Positions 16,978 to 25,335 of a stretch of 64,000 bases of DNA are shown one piece after another (the first letter of the stretch is position 1; each line of letters starts with the position of its first letter). A program made the translations under genes and the position numbers. The stretch is from an uncultured Eubacteriales bacterium. GTDB lineage: Bacteria > Bacillota > Clostridia > Oscillospirales > Oscillospiraceae. The notes under the pieces are model-generated. The model was not told where the DNA came from. It was given only the letters and a program-made list of their open reading frames with translations, and ran no database searches. Where the stretch lies: positions 1 through 64,000 of the forward strand of contig CABUJV010000002.1 of NCBI GenBank assembly GCA_902492005.1. Direction: 5' to 3'.

Positions 16978-17385
16978 ATGAAGACCCATGTGTTTCGGCT
17001 GCGCCGGGGGACTGATTTGCTCAAGGCCCTGCAGGAGTATGCCCGGACCCGCCGCATCGCCGCCGGAACGGTGGTCTCCGGGGTGGGCTGCGTCACCCGG
17101 GCCCGGGTGCGGGACGCCTCCGGCGTCACGGTGCGGGAGCTGGACGAGCCGCTGGAGATCGTCTCCCTCATGGGGACCCTCTCGGTGGCCCGGACCCATC
17201 TGCACATCGCCCTGGCCCGGGAGGACCTGACCGTCCTGGGCGGCCACCTGATGGAGGGCTGCATCGTCAACACCACCGCCGAGGTGGTGCTTCTGGAGCT
17301 GGACGGGGTCCGCTTCGGAGCGGAGTGGGACGGGGAGACCGGTTACGACGAGCTGGCGATTTTATCTTTGGAGGAACAAGCATGA
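16978..17385 (+). CDS. PPC (DUF296) domain protein
   Basis: This 135-residue protein is a single PPC domain. Conserved features are HVFRLRRGTDLLKAL, the glycine-rich GTVVSGVGCV, HLHIALAREDLTVLGGHL with its clustered histidines, and VVLLELD. Stand-alone bacterial PPC proteins form trimers and may bind metal or DNA, and their function is unsettled. GGAGGG precedes the ATG. The stop codon overlaps the ymdB start (ATGA), so the two are translationally coupled. Confidence 0.8.
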   Translation: MKTHVFRLRRGTDLLKALQEYARTRRIAAGTVVSGVGCVTRARVRDASGVTVRELDEPLEIVSLMGTLSVARTHLHIALAREDLTVLGGHLMEGCIVNTTAEVVLLELDGVRFGAEWDGETGYDELAILSLEEQA

Positions 17386-18161
17386 TCATGAACGTTTTGG
17401 CCGTGGGGGACGTGGTGGGCGAGCAGGGCCTGGCCTTTTTGGAGCGGCACCTGCGCTCTGTGCAGAAGCTCCACGGCGTTCACTTCACGGTGGTCAACGG
17501 GGAGAACGCCTCCGGCGTGGGCATCCTGCCCCGGCAGGCCAGAGCCATCTACGACGCCGGGGCCGACGTGGTCACCCTGGGCAACCACACCTGGAACCGC
17601 ATACAGATCAAGGACCTGCTGGACGACGTGCCCTGGCTCCTGCGGCCCGCCAACTACACCAGCCGGGTCCCCGGCCGGGGACTGGGGATCTACGAGGGGT
17701 CCCGGGGCCTGCGCGTGGCCGTGATGAACCTCATCGGCCGGTGCGAGATGGACTCCAACTTCGACAACCCCTTCACCGTGGCCGACCGGCTTCTGCGCCA
17801 CCTGGACGCCGATCTGTGCCTGGTGGACTTCCACGCCGAGGCCACCAGCGAAAAGGGAGCCATGGCCTACTATTTGGACGGCAGGGTGCAGGCCCTTTGG
17901 GGGACCCACACCCACGTGCCCACCGCCGACTGCCAGGTGCTGGACGGGGGGCTGGGCTTCGTCACCGACCTGGGCATGACCGGCCCGGCCCGGTCGGTGC
18001 TGGGCATGAAGCACGAGCAGGCCGTCAACCGCTTCCTGGGGGGACTGCCCATGCGCTTCGAGCCCGCCCCCGGCCCCTGCAAGCTGGAGGCCGTCCTCTT
18101 CTCTCTTGACACGGAGACGAGAAGGTGCGTGCATGTGGAGCGGGTGGACATCGCGGAATGA
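17382..18161 (+). CDS. ymdB: YmdB-type metallophosphoesterase (2',3'-cyclic nucleotide phosphodiesterase family)
   Basis: This 259-residue calcineurin-like phosphoesterase has the metal motifs VGDVVG, NGENASG, LGNHTWNR, VDFHAEATSEK and GTHTHVPTAD. Bacillus YmdB hydrolyses 2',3'-cyclic nucleotides and is needed for sporulation-related and biofilm decisions, and there it is encoded directly after rny. Here rny is 1.3 kb upstream with three genes in between. The ATG at 17382 overlaps the PPC stop; a second in-frame ATG at 17388 is also possible. yhaO starts 19 bases downstream. Confidence 0.92.
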   Translation: MIMNVLAVGDVVGEQGLAFLERHLRSVQKLHGVHFTVVNGENASGVGILPRQARAIYDAGADVVTLGNHTWNRIQIKDLLDDVPWLLRPANYTSRVPGRGLGIYEGSRGLRVAVMNLIGRCEMDSNFDNPFTVADRLLRHLDADLCLVDFHAEATSEKGAMAYYLDGRVQALWGTHTHVPTADCQVLDGGLGFVTDLGMTGPARSVLGMKHEQAVNRFLGGLPMRFEPAPGPCKLEAVLFSLDTETRRCVHVERVDIAE

Positions 18162-18180
18162 CGCCCGGAAAGGAGCAAGT

Positions 18181-19284
18181 ATGCCCATACAGATCTTACA
18201 CGCGGCCGATTTTCATCTGGACGCGCCGTTTTCCTCCCTGAGTGCCGAGCAGGCCGCCGAGCGCCGGGAGGAGCAGCGGGAGCTGCTTGCCCGCCTAGCC
18301 GAACTGGCCCGGAGCCGCGGCGCCGACCTGGTGCTGCTCTCCGGCGACCTGTTCGACGGAGGCGAGCTCTATGCCGAGACCGAACAGGCTCTGGTCCGGG
18401 CCCTGGGGCAGACCGGCTGCCCGGTGTTCATCGCCCCGGGCAATCATGACTTTTACAGCCCCCGGTCCCCTTACGCCCGGCTGGCCTGGCCGGACAACGT
18501 GCATCTCTTCCGCCAGGCCGGGCTGACGCCGGTGGAGCTGGAGGGAAAGGCCTGCACCGTCTGGGGGGCGGCCTTCACCGCCCCCGCCCGGGAGGATTCG
18601 CCCCTGGCGAGCTTTGCCGCCCCGGCGGACGGGCGGCTCCATCTGGGGGTCCTTCACGGGGACGTGGAGGGCCGGGGGCATTACGGCCCCATCGGGCCGG
18701 AGGAGATCGCCGCCTCGGGCCTGACCTATCTGGCCCTCGGGCACATCCACGCCCGGTCGGGCCTCCGGCGGGCGGGAGAGACCTTCTGGGCCTACCCCGG
18801 CTGCCCCGAGGGGCGGGGCTTCGACGAGCTGGGGGACAAGGGCTGCCTGTGGATCACGGTCCGGGACGACGGCGGAGTGGAGGAGGAATTCGTGCCTCTG
18901 GCCCGCCGCCGCTACCGCATCCTGGAGGCCGACGTGTCCGGGCCCAACCCCGCCGCTGCCTTGGCCGCCGCCCTGCCCGGCGACGGGGCGGAGGACATCG
19001 TGCGCATCCGGCTCGTCGGCGAGAGCGGGGTGGAGGGGCTGGACCTGGCGCCCCTGGAGGCCGTGGCCGCCGCCCGGTTCTACCGCGCCGAGCTCCGGGA
19101 CGAGACGGCGGTCCCCCGGGACCTGTGGGACCGGGCCGGGGAGGACACCCTCACGGGGCTGTTCCTCCGCCGGATGCAGGAGCGGCTGGCCGCCGCGGCC
19201 GGCGACGGGGCGCGCGCCGACCTGGAGCGGGCCGTCCGCTTCGGGCTGGCGGCGCTGGAACACAGGGAGGAGCCTATGGCATGA
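18181..19284 (+). CDS. yhaO: YhaO/SbcD-like DNA repair exonuclease subunit
   Basis: This 367-residue Mre11/SbcD-type phosphoesterase has HAADFHLDAPF (DxH), LLSGDLFDGG, APGNHDFY, GVLHGDVEGRG and LALGHIHAR. It should be the nuclease partner of the ATPase encoded directly after it. GGAG lies just before the ATG, and the stop overlaps the yhaN start by four bases. Family precedent is B. subtilis YhaO-YhaN. The biological target is not known. Confidence 0.9.
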   Translation: MPIQILHAADFHLDAPFSSLSAEQAAERREEQRELLARLAELARSRGADLVLLSGDLFDGGELYAETEQALVRALGQTGCPVFIAPGNHDFYSPRSPYARLAWPDNVHLFRQAGLTPVELEGKACTVWGAAFTAPAREDSPLASFAAPADGRLHLGVLHGDVEGRGHYGPIGPEEIAASGLTYLALGHIHARSGLRRAGETFWAYPGCPEGRGFDELGDKGCLWITVRDDGGVEEEFVPLARRRYRILEADVSGPNPAAALAAALPGDGAEDIVRIRLVGESGVEGLDLAPLEAVAAARFYRAELRDETAVPRDLWDRAGEDTLTGLFLRRMQERLAAAAGDGARADLERAVRFGLAALEHREEPMA

Positions 19285-21491
19285 AGATCAAAAAAATGAC
19301 CGCCACCTTCGGCAAGCTGGACGGGGCTGTCCTGGAGCTGAGGGAGGGCCTGAACATCCTCACCGCCCCCAACGAGGCGGGCAAGTCCACCTGGTGCGCC
19401 TTCCTGCGGGCCATGCTCTACGGCATCCCCACCCGGGAGCGGGACACCAGGACCGCCCTGGCGGAGAAGAACCGCTACGCCCCCTGGTCCGGCGCCCCCA
19501 TGGCCGGAGAGATCGAGCTGACCTGGAGGGGGCAGGACGTCACCCTGCGCCGCTTTGCCAAGGGGGGCAGCCCCTTCGGCGGCTTTGAGGCGGTCGATAC
19601 CGGCACGGGGGAGGCCGTACCCGGCCTGACGGCGGAGAACTGCGGGGAGGCTCTGCTGGGGGTGGGCCGGGAGGTGTTCCAGCGCACCGCCTTTGTGGGT
19701 CAGTCCGGGGTGCCCATCGACGCCGACCCGGACCTGGAAAAGCGCATCGCCGCCCTGGTGTCCTCCGGGGAGGAGGACGTGTCCTACTCCCAGACGGAAA
19801 AGACCCTGCGGGGGTGGCTCAACCGACGCAGGCACAACAGGACCGGGCTCATCCCCCGGCTGGAGGAGGAGCGGACCGGGATAGAGGGAGAGCTGGCCCA
19901 GATGCGGCAGCTCACCCGGCAGGCCGGCGAGGCGGAAAGCCAGCGGGACGAGCTGGCGGCGCGAAAAGGGGAGCTGGAGGCGGAAGCTGCCGCCCAGAAG
20001 GCCCGGCAGGATTGGGCCCGGCGGGAGCAGTACAAGGCCGCTGTGGCCGAACTGGAGGCCGCCCGGAAGGAACTGGCGGCCCTGGAGGCCGAGGCCGGGC
20101 CCCTGCCCGACAAGGAGAAGCTGCGGCAGGCCCAGGGGGAACTGGCCTACCTCAAGACCCTGGAGGCCAGTCAAAAGGAGGCTCAGAACCAGCGGGAGCC
20201 CGCCCGGCGGGCGGTGGACCGCGCCGAGCAGGCGGCGGCGGACCCGGTATTTGACGGTATGGACCCGGACCAGGCGTGGAAGCGGGCCAATGAGGACGCC
20301 GCGCGGGTCCGGGAGCTGGAAGAAAAGAAGGCGACACCCCAAATTGCGGCAGGGGTGCTGTTTTTGCTGGCCGCCGCGGCCTTCGGGGGCGCCGGCGCGC
20401 TTTCCCAGGGGAACTACCTGTTTTTTGCGGCCGCCGGGCTGGAACTGGCGGCAGGGGTGGGGTTCCTGCTGGCTGCCCGGAAAAGCCGGCGGGAGCGGGA
20501 CCGGGAACGGAGGGCCATCCTCGCCCGCTCTGAGAGCCAATTCCCCGACGACATCCTTGCTCGGGCCAACGCCTACCGGGAAAGGTGGGTGGACGTGGAG
20601 GAGGCCCGCCGGCATTCCGAGGCGGTGGAACAGTCCATCCGGGATCTGGACAGCCAGAGGGAACGGCTGTGGCTGGGCCTGCTGGCTTTCGTCCGCGGCT
20701 TTGCCCCCGCCGTGACCGATCCCTTCGGCGTCTCCGCCGCCCTGTCCCGTGCCCTGTCCCTGGACGAGCGTATCGCCACCGCCCGGGTCAAGGCCGAGGG
20801 GGCCCGGAAGCTGGTGGCCTCCATCCCCGTGCCCGAGGGCCCTGTCCCGGCGGAGGGGACGCCTCCTCCTCCGCCCGCCGCCCACAGCCCCGCCGAAACC
20901 GCCGCCGCCCTGGCGGCGGTGAACGGAGAGCTCTCCCGCCTGGAGCGGGAGCTGGCCGCCCTCCAGGGCCGACGTACCGCTCTGGGAGACCCGGACGAGC
21001 TGGAGGCCCACCGGGACGCGCTGGAGCGGGAACTGGAGCGCCGTCAGGGGGAATACCGGGCCCTGAGCCTGGCGCTGGAGGCCCTGGGCGAGGCCAACGC
21101 CCAGCTCCAGGCCCGGTTTTCCCCGGAGCTCAACCGCCGGGCCGGGGAGCTCTTCGCCGCCCTCACCGGGGGCCGCTATGCCTCCATCGCCCTCAACCGG
21201 GAGTTTGAGGCCAGCGTCCGCTCCGCCGGGGACGTGCTGCCCCGCCGGGCCCTCAGCCTGTCCCGGGGCGCCGTGAATCAGCTGTACCTGGCGGTGCGCC
21301 TGGCGGTGTGCGACCTGGCTCTGCCGGCGGCCGATCCGGCTCCTCTGGTGCTGGACGACGCCCTGGCCGACTTTGACGACGGCCGCATGGCCCTGGCCCT
21401 GGAAACCCTGGAGGAATACGCCCGGGGACGGCAGGTGCTGCTGTTCACCTGCCACGGCCGGGAGGCGGCGTGGCAGGAGGGACGGCGCTGA
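19281..21491 (+). CDS. yhaN: YhaN/SbcC-like AAA ATPase
   Basis: This 736-residue SMC/Rad50-like ATPase has Walker A NEAGKSTWCAFL near residue 35, long charged coiled-coil stretches (about 190-340 and 540-650), the signature LSRGAVNQLYLAVRLAV, and Walker B PLVLDDALADFDDG near the C-terminus. Between the coils (about 355-400) two hydrophobic segments suggest a membrane hairpin instead of a zinc hook, as in B. subtilis YhaN. With YhaO it should form a nuclease-ATPase complex on DNA, perhaps at the membrane. It is shorter than Bacillus YhaN. Confidence 0.88.
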   Translation: MKIKKMTATFGKLDGAVLELREGLNILTAPNEAGKSTWCAFLRAMLYGIPTRERDTRTALAEKNRYAPWSGAPMAGEIELTWRGQDVTLRRFAKGGSPFGGFEAVDTGTGEAVPGLTAENCGEALLGVGREVFQRTAFVGQSGVPIDADPDLEKRIAALVSSGEEDVSYSQTEKTLRGWLNRRRHNRTGLIPRLEEERTGIEGELAQMRQLTRQAGEAESQRDELAARKGELEAEAAAQKARQDWARREQYKAAVAELEAARKELAALEAEAGPLPDKEKLRQAQGELAYLKTLEASQKEAQNQREPARRAVDRAEQAAADPVFDGMDPDQAWKRANEDAARVRELEEKKATPQIAAGVLFLLAAAAFGGAGALSQGNYLFFAAAGLELAAGVGFLLAARKSRRERDRERRAILARSESQFPDDILARANAYRERWVDVEEARRHSEAVEQSIRDLDSQRERLWLGLLAFVRGFAPAVTDPFGVSAALSRALSLDERIATARVKAEGARKLVASIPVPEGPVPAEGTPPPPPAAHSPAETAAALAAVNGELSRLERELAALQGRRTALGDPDELEAHRDALERELERRQGEYRALSLALEALGEANAQLQARFSPELNRRAGELFAALTGGRYASIALNREFEASVRSAGDVLPRRALSLSRGAVNQLYLAVRLAVCDLALPAADPAPLVLDDALADFDDGRMALALETLEEYARGRQVLLFTCHGREAAWQEGRR

Positions 21492-21525
21492 ACCGAAAAT
21501 GCCGCTGGGCCATGGGCGCCTTCCC

Positions 21526-21554
21526 TTGCATTCCCGCGCCGGATGCCGTATAAT
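21526..21554 (+). promoter_or_regulatory. Promoter of the second lepB
   Basis: TTGCAT (21526-21531), 17 bases, TATAAT (21549-21554), 41 bases before the start codon. Confidence 0.7.
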
Positions 21555-21595
21555 ATATCCCGATTATGATTGCGTTCCGCTGGGAGTTGATACCC

Positions 21596-22180
21596 ATGTC
21601 TGAAAAACAAAAACGGCCGCCGGAAGGCCGGGAGGAGAATCTGAGCGGCAGCGATGCCTTCAAGGTGGACCTGTACTTCTGGCTCCAGGCTCTGGTCATG
21701 GCTCTGGTCAGCCTCATCCTCATCTTTACCTTTTTGGGCCGGGTCATCGGGGTACAGGGCTCTTCCATGGTGCCCACCCTCCACGACAAGGATATGCTGC
21801 TGCTCCAGTCCATCGGCTATGAGCCGGAGCAGGGAGACATCGTGGTGCTCACCAAGTCCTCCTTTATGGCCCAGCCCATTGTCAAGCGGGTCATCGCCGT
21901 GGGGGGGCAGACCGTGGACATCGACTATGCCGCCGGCACCGTCGCCGTGGATGGGGTGGCGCTGGAGGAGGACTACATCAACGAGGCCATGTACGAGCTG
22001 CCCCCGGATTACGCCACCCATGTGGAGGTGCCGGAGGGGTCCATCTTTGTCATGGGCGACAACCGCAACAAGTCCTCCGACAGCCGGGACCCCCGCCTGG
22101 GTACGGTGGACGTGCGGTATGTGCTGGGCCGGGCGCGGTTCGTGCTGCTGCCCGTCCAGGATTTCGGCGTCATCGAATGA
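21596..22180 (+). CDS. lepB: Type I signal peptidase (second paralogue)
   Basis: This 194-residue protein has a cytoplasmic N-terminal tail of about 25 charged residues, one membrane helix, the catalytic serine in GSSMVPTLHDKDM, the lysine in IVKRVIAVGGQTVD, and GDNRNKSSDSRDPR. It is closely related to the 16299-16841 protein but has a longer tail and an intact promoter of its own. GGGAG precedes the ATG. A hairpin terminator lies at 22293-22326. Confidence 0.93.
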   Translation: MSEKQKRPPEGREENLSGSDAFKVDLYFWLQALVMALVSLILIFTFLGRVIGVQGSSMVPTLHDKDMLLLQSIGYEPEQGDIVVLTKSSFMAQPIVKRVIAVGGQTVDIDYAAGTVAVDGVALEEDYINEAMYELPPDYATHVEVPEGSIFVMGDNRNKSSDSRDPRLGTVDVRYVLGRARFVLLPVQDFGVIE

Positions 22181-22292
22181 ACGGCGCCCCGGGCAGGAAG
22201 GAGAGCGCCGCCATCGAGAAGATCCGGGCGGCGGCCGCCGCCCGGCGGCGTGGAGCAGGACGCCGGGGGACCGATCGGCCTCATTCGATGAA

Positions 22293-22326
22293 AAAGAGGC
22301 GGACAGCCGATGCTGTCCGCCTCTTT
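22293..22326. terminator. Bidirectional terminator between lepB and the kinase-like gene
   Basis: AAAGAGGCGGACAGC and its perfect complement enclose a CGAT loop, with A and T runs on the two sides. It lies between convergent genes. Confidence 0.85.
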
Positions 22327-22343
22327 GGCGGCTTTAAGGGGGG

Positions 22344-23411
22344 TTACTCCACGTCCTCCGGACGGTAGAGCTCGGCGGGAAGCACATCCGAGAGCTCCAG
22401 CAGCAGGGGAGAAAAACCTCCGGAGGGGTCGTAAGAGGACGCCGGCGTGCGCAGGGGCATCCCGGCGGTGTCCCGGATGGGAAGGGAGACCACGGCCCGC
22501 AGACCGGAGCCCTCCCGGCTCTCCACCATGACGGTGCCGCCGTGGAGCGCGGCGATGCGCCGCACCGATTCCAGACCGGTACCCAGGCCGGTCCCGGCCT
22601 GAGCGCCGTCGGGTTCTCCGCCGAACAGCAGGGACAGATCCCCCCCGGCAAGGCCGCTTCCCCCGTCCCACACGGTGAGGACGGCCCTCTGGCCGGACCT
22701 GGTCAGCCGGAGGCCCAGCTTCCCCCCGGGGCCCGCGGCCTTCATGGCGTTGGAGAGCAGGGCCAGCAGCATCCGGCGCAGGAGAGGAGCGTCCCCCACC
22801 GTCAGCAGGCTGGCCAGCTCGGATTCATACGCAAAACCGTACCCGGCGCCCTCCGCCGCGCCGGAGACCTCGCGCCCCAGCTCCCGGCACAGACCGGCCA
22901 GGTCCACGGGGGCGGGACGGTAAAGAGAGGCCTCGTCCCGCTCCAGAAAGTCCAGGTGGTCGGCCAGCCGCAGAAGGCGGTAGAGCCCCTGGTTGGCGAT
23001 GGAGAGATAGCGCACCTGACGGGTGCGGTCCAGCCCCTCCGGGTCAGAGCCCAGCCGCTGGAGGGCGGCGGCCAGACCGGCGGTCTGCTGCCGCAGGTAG
23101 CGGGACAGCCGCCCGGACCAGGCGGCGGCTGCCGCCGGGACGGGACGCAGGATGACCAGCGTGCCCAGAGACGTGTTCTGGACACTCAGCCGGTAGTCGC
23201 CGCCGCCGATGCGGATCGTCACCACGGCGGGAGCTTCACAGTCGGGGAGGAGGGCGGAGAGGTCCTCCGGGAGGGTGGCGCGGTCCCGGAGCGCAGGAAA
23301 CAGCCGCTCCGCCGCCGGATTTCGGTAGCGTAGCTCACGTTCCCGAAGGATCAGCACCGGCTCGGGAAAGCCGTCAAACAGCTGCGCCACTTCAAAGGCA
23401 ACGGGTGGCAA
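22344..23411 (-). CDS. PAS and HATPase protein with no H-box histidine (degenerate sensor kinase)
   Basis: This 355-residue protein starts at TTG, and AAGGAGG seven bases before it supports that start. An N-terminal PAS-like segment (FEVAQLFDGFPEPVLILRER) leads to a dimerisation helix reading RLSRYLRQQTAGLAAALQRL, where a histidine kinase would carry SHELRTPL. No histidine is present there. The ATPase domain is intact: N-box LLALLSNAMKAA, G1 VWDGGSGLAGGD, G2 GTGLGTGLESVRR. It has no membrane segment. It may be a cytosolic ATP-binding regulator or a kinase using another residue; no response regulator is adjacent. Confidence 0.75.
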   Translation of the reverse strand: MPPVAFEVAQLFDGFPEPVLILRERELRYRNPAAERLFPALRDRATLPEDLSALLPDCEAPAVVTIRIGGGDYRLSVQNTSLGTLVILRPVPAAAAAWSGRLSRYLRQQTAGLAAALQRLGSDPEGLDRTRQVRYLSIANQGLYRLLRLADHLDFLERDEASLYRPAPVDLAGLCRELGREVSGAAEGAGYGFAYESELASLLTVGDAPLLRRMLLALLSNAMKAAGPGGKLGLRLTRSGQRAVLTVWDGGSGLAGGDLSLLFGGEPDGAQAGTGLGTGLESVRRIAALHGGTVMVESREGSGLRAVVSLPIRDTAGMPLRTPASSYDPSGGFSPLLLELSDVLPAELYRPEDVE

Positions 23412-23589
23412 GACAAGACCTCCTTAAAGGGGCATGGAAGTAGCATGCGCAGGAAACAGAAAAACCAATTATCTTCAGTGTACCAAATCTTAGGGGACGC
23501 TACAAGAGAAAAAGTCGATTTTTGTCGAAATCCCTGCGCCAGGCGTGCCTTACAATCGAAAGCAAACTAAATTTCATTGAAAAACCCTC

Positions 23590-23618
23590 TTGGCAAAAGC
23601 GAAAATATGATGTATAAT
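23590..23618 (+). promoter_or_regulatory. Promoter of gapA
   Basis: TTGGCA (23590-23595), 17 bases, TATAAT (23613-23618). The rest of the divergent gap 23412-23672 shows no other clear element. Confidence 0.75.
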
Positions 23619-23672
23619 GGCTTCCGTCAGAGATGAAACTATTTTTGACTTTGAAAAGGAGAGATTGCAGCT

Positions 23673-24686
23673 ATGAGCATTAAAATTGGCATCAACGGCT
23701 TCGGCAGAATCGGTCGTCTGGTATTTCGTGCCGGCCTGGAGCGGCCTGACGTAGAATTTGTGGGCATCAACGACCCCGGCATGACCCCTGACTACATGGC
23801 CTATATGCTGCGGTATGATACCATCCACGGCAGATTCAACGGCGAGATCAGCTATGACGACAGCAGCATCACCGTCAACGGCCACAAGGTCATGGTCTAC
23901 GCCAAGATGAGCCCCGCCGAGATTCCCTGGGGCGAGATCGGGGCCGAGTATGTGGTGGAGTCCACCGGCCTGTTCCTGACCAAGGAGAAGGCCCAGGGTC
24001 ACCTGGACGCCGGCGCCAAAAAGGTCATCATGAGCGCCCCCTCCAAGGACGACACCCCCATGTTCGTCATGGGCGTCAACAATACAACCTATGATTCCAG
24101 CATGAACTTTGTGTCCAATGCCTCCTGCACCACCAACTGCCTGGCCCCCATCGCCAAGGTCCTGCACGACAAGTTCGGCATCACCGACGGCCTGATGACC
24201 ACCGTCCACTCCGTCACCGCCACCCAGAAGACCGTGGACGGCCCCTCCAAGAAGGACTGGCGCGGCGGCCGCGCGGCCACCTACAACATCATCCCCTCCT
24301 CCACCGGCGCGGCCAAGGCCGTGGGCAAGGTCATCCCCTCCCTGAACGGGAAGCTGACCGGCATGTCCATGCGTGTGCCCACCCTGGATGTGTCCGTGGT
24401 GGACCTGACCGTCAACCTGGCCAAGCCCGCCAAGTACGACGAGATCTGCGCCGCCATGAAGGCCGCCTCCGAGGGCGAGCTGAAGGGCGTGCTGGGCTAC
24501 ACCGACGAGGATGTGGTGTCCTCCGACTTTATCAGCGATCCCCGCACCTCCATCTTCGACGCCAAGGCCGGCATCGCTTTGACCGACACCTTCGTGAAGG
24601 TTGTGTCTTGGTATGACAACGAGTGGGGTTACTCCAACAAGGTCGTGGACCTCATCCAGTATATGAGCTCCGTGGACCACAAGTAA
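23673..24686 (+). CDS. gapA: Glyceraldehyde-3-phosphate dehydrogenase, type I
   Basis: This 337-residue glycolytic enzyme oxidises glyceraldehyde-3-phosphate to 1,3-bisphosphoglycerate with NAD+. It has the NAD-binding INGFGRIGRLVFRA, the active-site cysteine in SNASCTTNCLAP, phosphate-binding SSTGAAKAVGKV, and WYDNEWGYSNKVVDL at the C-terminus. AAAAGGAGA precedes the ATG. Third positions are strongly C-biased, as expected of a highly expressed gene. It has its own promoter and terminator. Confidence 0.98.
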   Translation: MSIKIGINGFGRIGRLVFRAGLERPDVEFVGINDPGMTPDYMAYMLRYDTIHGRFNGEISYDDSSITVNGHKVMVYAKMSPAEIPWGEIGAEYVVESTGLFLTKEKAQGHLDAGAKKVIMSAPSKDDTPMFVMGVNNTTYDSSMNFVSNASCTTNCLAPIAKVLHDKFGITDGLMTTVHSVTATQKTVDGPSKKDWRGGRAATYNIIPSSTGAAKAVGKVIPSLNGKLTGMSMRVPTLDVSVVDLTVNLAKPAKYDEICAAMKAASEGELKGVLGYTDEDVVSSDFISDPRTSIFDAKAGIALTDTFVKVVSWYDNEWGYSNKVVDLIQYMSSVDHK

Positions 24687-24700
24687 AAAGCGATACAAAG

Positions 24701-24737
24701 ACCGGGCCCCGCCATATCGGCGGGGCCCGGTTTCTTT
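24701..24737 (+). terminator. Terminator of gapA
   Basis: ACCGGGCCCCGCC and its perfect complement enclose a 5-base loop and are followed by TTTCTTT. Confidence 0.85.
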
Positions 24738-24783
24738 ATCCCCCGTTTGTGGGCACAGGGGATGTGTGGGGAGAACTCCCCTC

Positions 24784-24878
24784 TATATATTATATTTCAA
24801 TTTGAAAATAAATCAATATAAAAATTATTTTTATATTCAAATTGACTATAAATATAATTTTTATTTTTGCTTTGCACA
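24784..24878. promoter_or_regulatory. AT-rich island with nested inverted repeats upstream of the XRE gene
   Basis: About 95 bases are almost pure A/T in a GC-rich chromosome. TTCAATTTGAA (24796-24806) is mirrored by TTCAAATTGAC (24836-24846), and inside them AATATAAAAA-TTA-TTTTTATATT spans 24815-24837. A TATAAT at 24853-24858 may be the -10 of the XRE gene. This could be an operator, an UP-element-rich promoter, or acquired DNA. Confidence 0.5.
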
Positions 24879-24898
24879 TACTGGCGTTGAGGTGAGAA

Positions 24899-25231
24899 AT
24901 GATGGGCGCTGGTATGAAAGCGAAAGAACTACTGACGGACAGAGACATCAAGCAGAAAGGGCTTGCAGACTATCTGCACCTTGCGGAGAGCAGCGTCAGC
25001 AACTACCTGAATGAAAAAAGAGAAATGCCGCATAAAACACTGGTACAGGTGGCGGAATACTTAAAGACAACGACAGATTATTTGCTGGGAAGAACACCAA
25101 ACCCCTACGTTCCCATCACATTGTCCCGGGAGGAGCAGGACCTCATCGCCAAGCTCCGGGTGCTGACCGGCGCGGACCGCCAGGTGGTGACCAAGCTGGT
25201 TGAGTTTTTGGAGGAACGGGAGACCAGGTGA
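24899..25231 (+). CDS. XRE-family helix-turn-helix regulator
   Basis: This 110-residue protein has an N-terminal HTH (about residues 14-62; KGLADYLHLAESSVSNYLN, then MPHKTLVQVAEYLKTTTDYLLGR). A short C-terminal helical part (LSREEQDLIAKLRVL) follows. The first half uses A/T-rich codons unlike its neighbours, while the second half from about 25100 returns to the genome's GC-rich usage. This suggests an acquired HTH or a mosaic gene. A GAGGTGAG ribosome binding site supports the ATG at 24899; ATGs at 24902 and 24914 are alternatives. Its targets are unknown. Confidence 0.82.
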   Translation: MMGAGMKAKELLTDRDIKQKGLADYLHLAESSVSNYLNEKREMPHKTLVQVAEYLKTTTDYLLGRTPNPYVPITLSREEQDLIAKLRVLTGADRQVVTKLVEFLEERETR

Positions 25232-25252
25232 CCAAGATACCAGCCTCAAAAA

Positions 25253-25293
25253 ATGCCGCCCCTATTGACAAGGGGCGGCATTGCGTTTATACT
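25253..25293 (+). promoter_or_regulatory. Terminator hairpin with a consensus promoter embedded in its loop
   Basis: ATGCCGCCCCT (25253-25263) and its complement AGGGGCGGCAT (25271-25281) make a terminator-like stem after the XRE gene. The loop contains TTGACA (25265-25270). Seventeen bases on, TATACT (25288-25293) completes a consensus promoter for the GntR operon. Confidence 0.75.
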
Positions 25294-25316
25294 GTACATG
25301 CTGGATATATACAGTA
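25290..25316. promoter_or_regulatory. Candidate GntR operator
   Basis: TACTGTA (25290-25296) and TACAGTA (25310-25316) form a perfect 7-bp inverted repeat spaced by 13 bases. It overlaps the -10 and the expected transcription start of the GntR operon, so autoregulation by the encoded YtrA-type repressor is likely. Confidence 0.6.
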
Positions 25317-25335
25317 ACACATCTCGAGGTGGAAC

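Noticed and set aside
22177..22368. 63-codon frame overlapping the second lepB stop
   Set aside because: It runs through the terminator at 22293-22326 and encodes Arg/Ala-rich low complexity.
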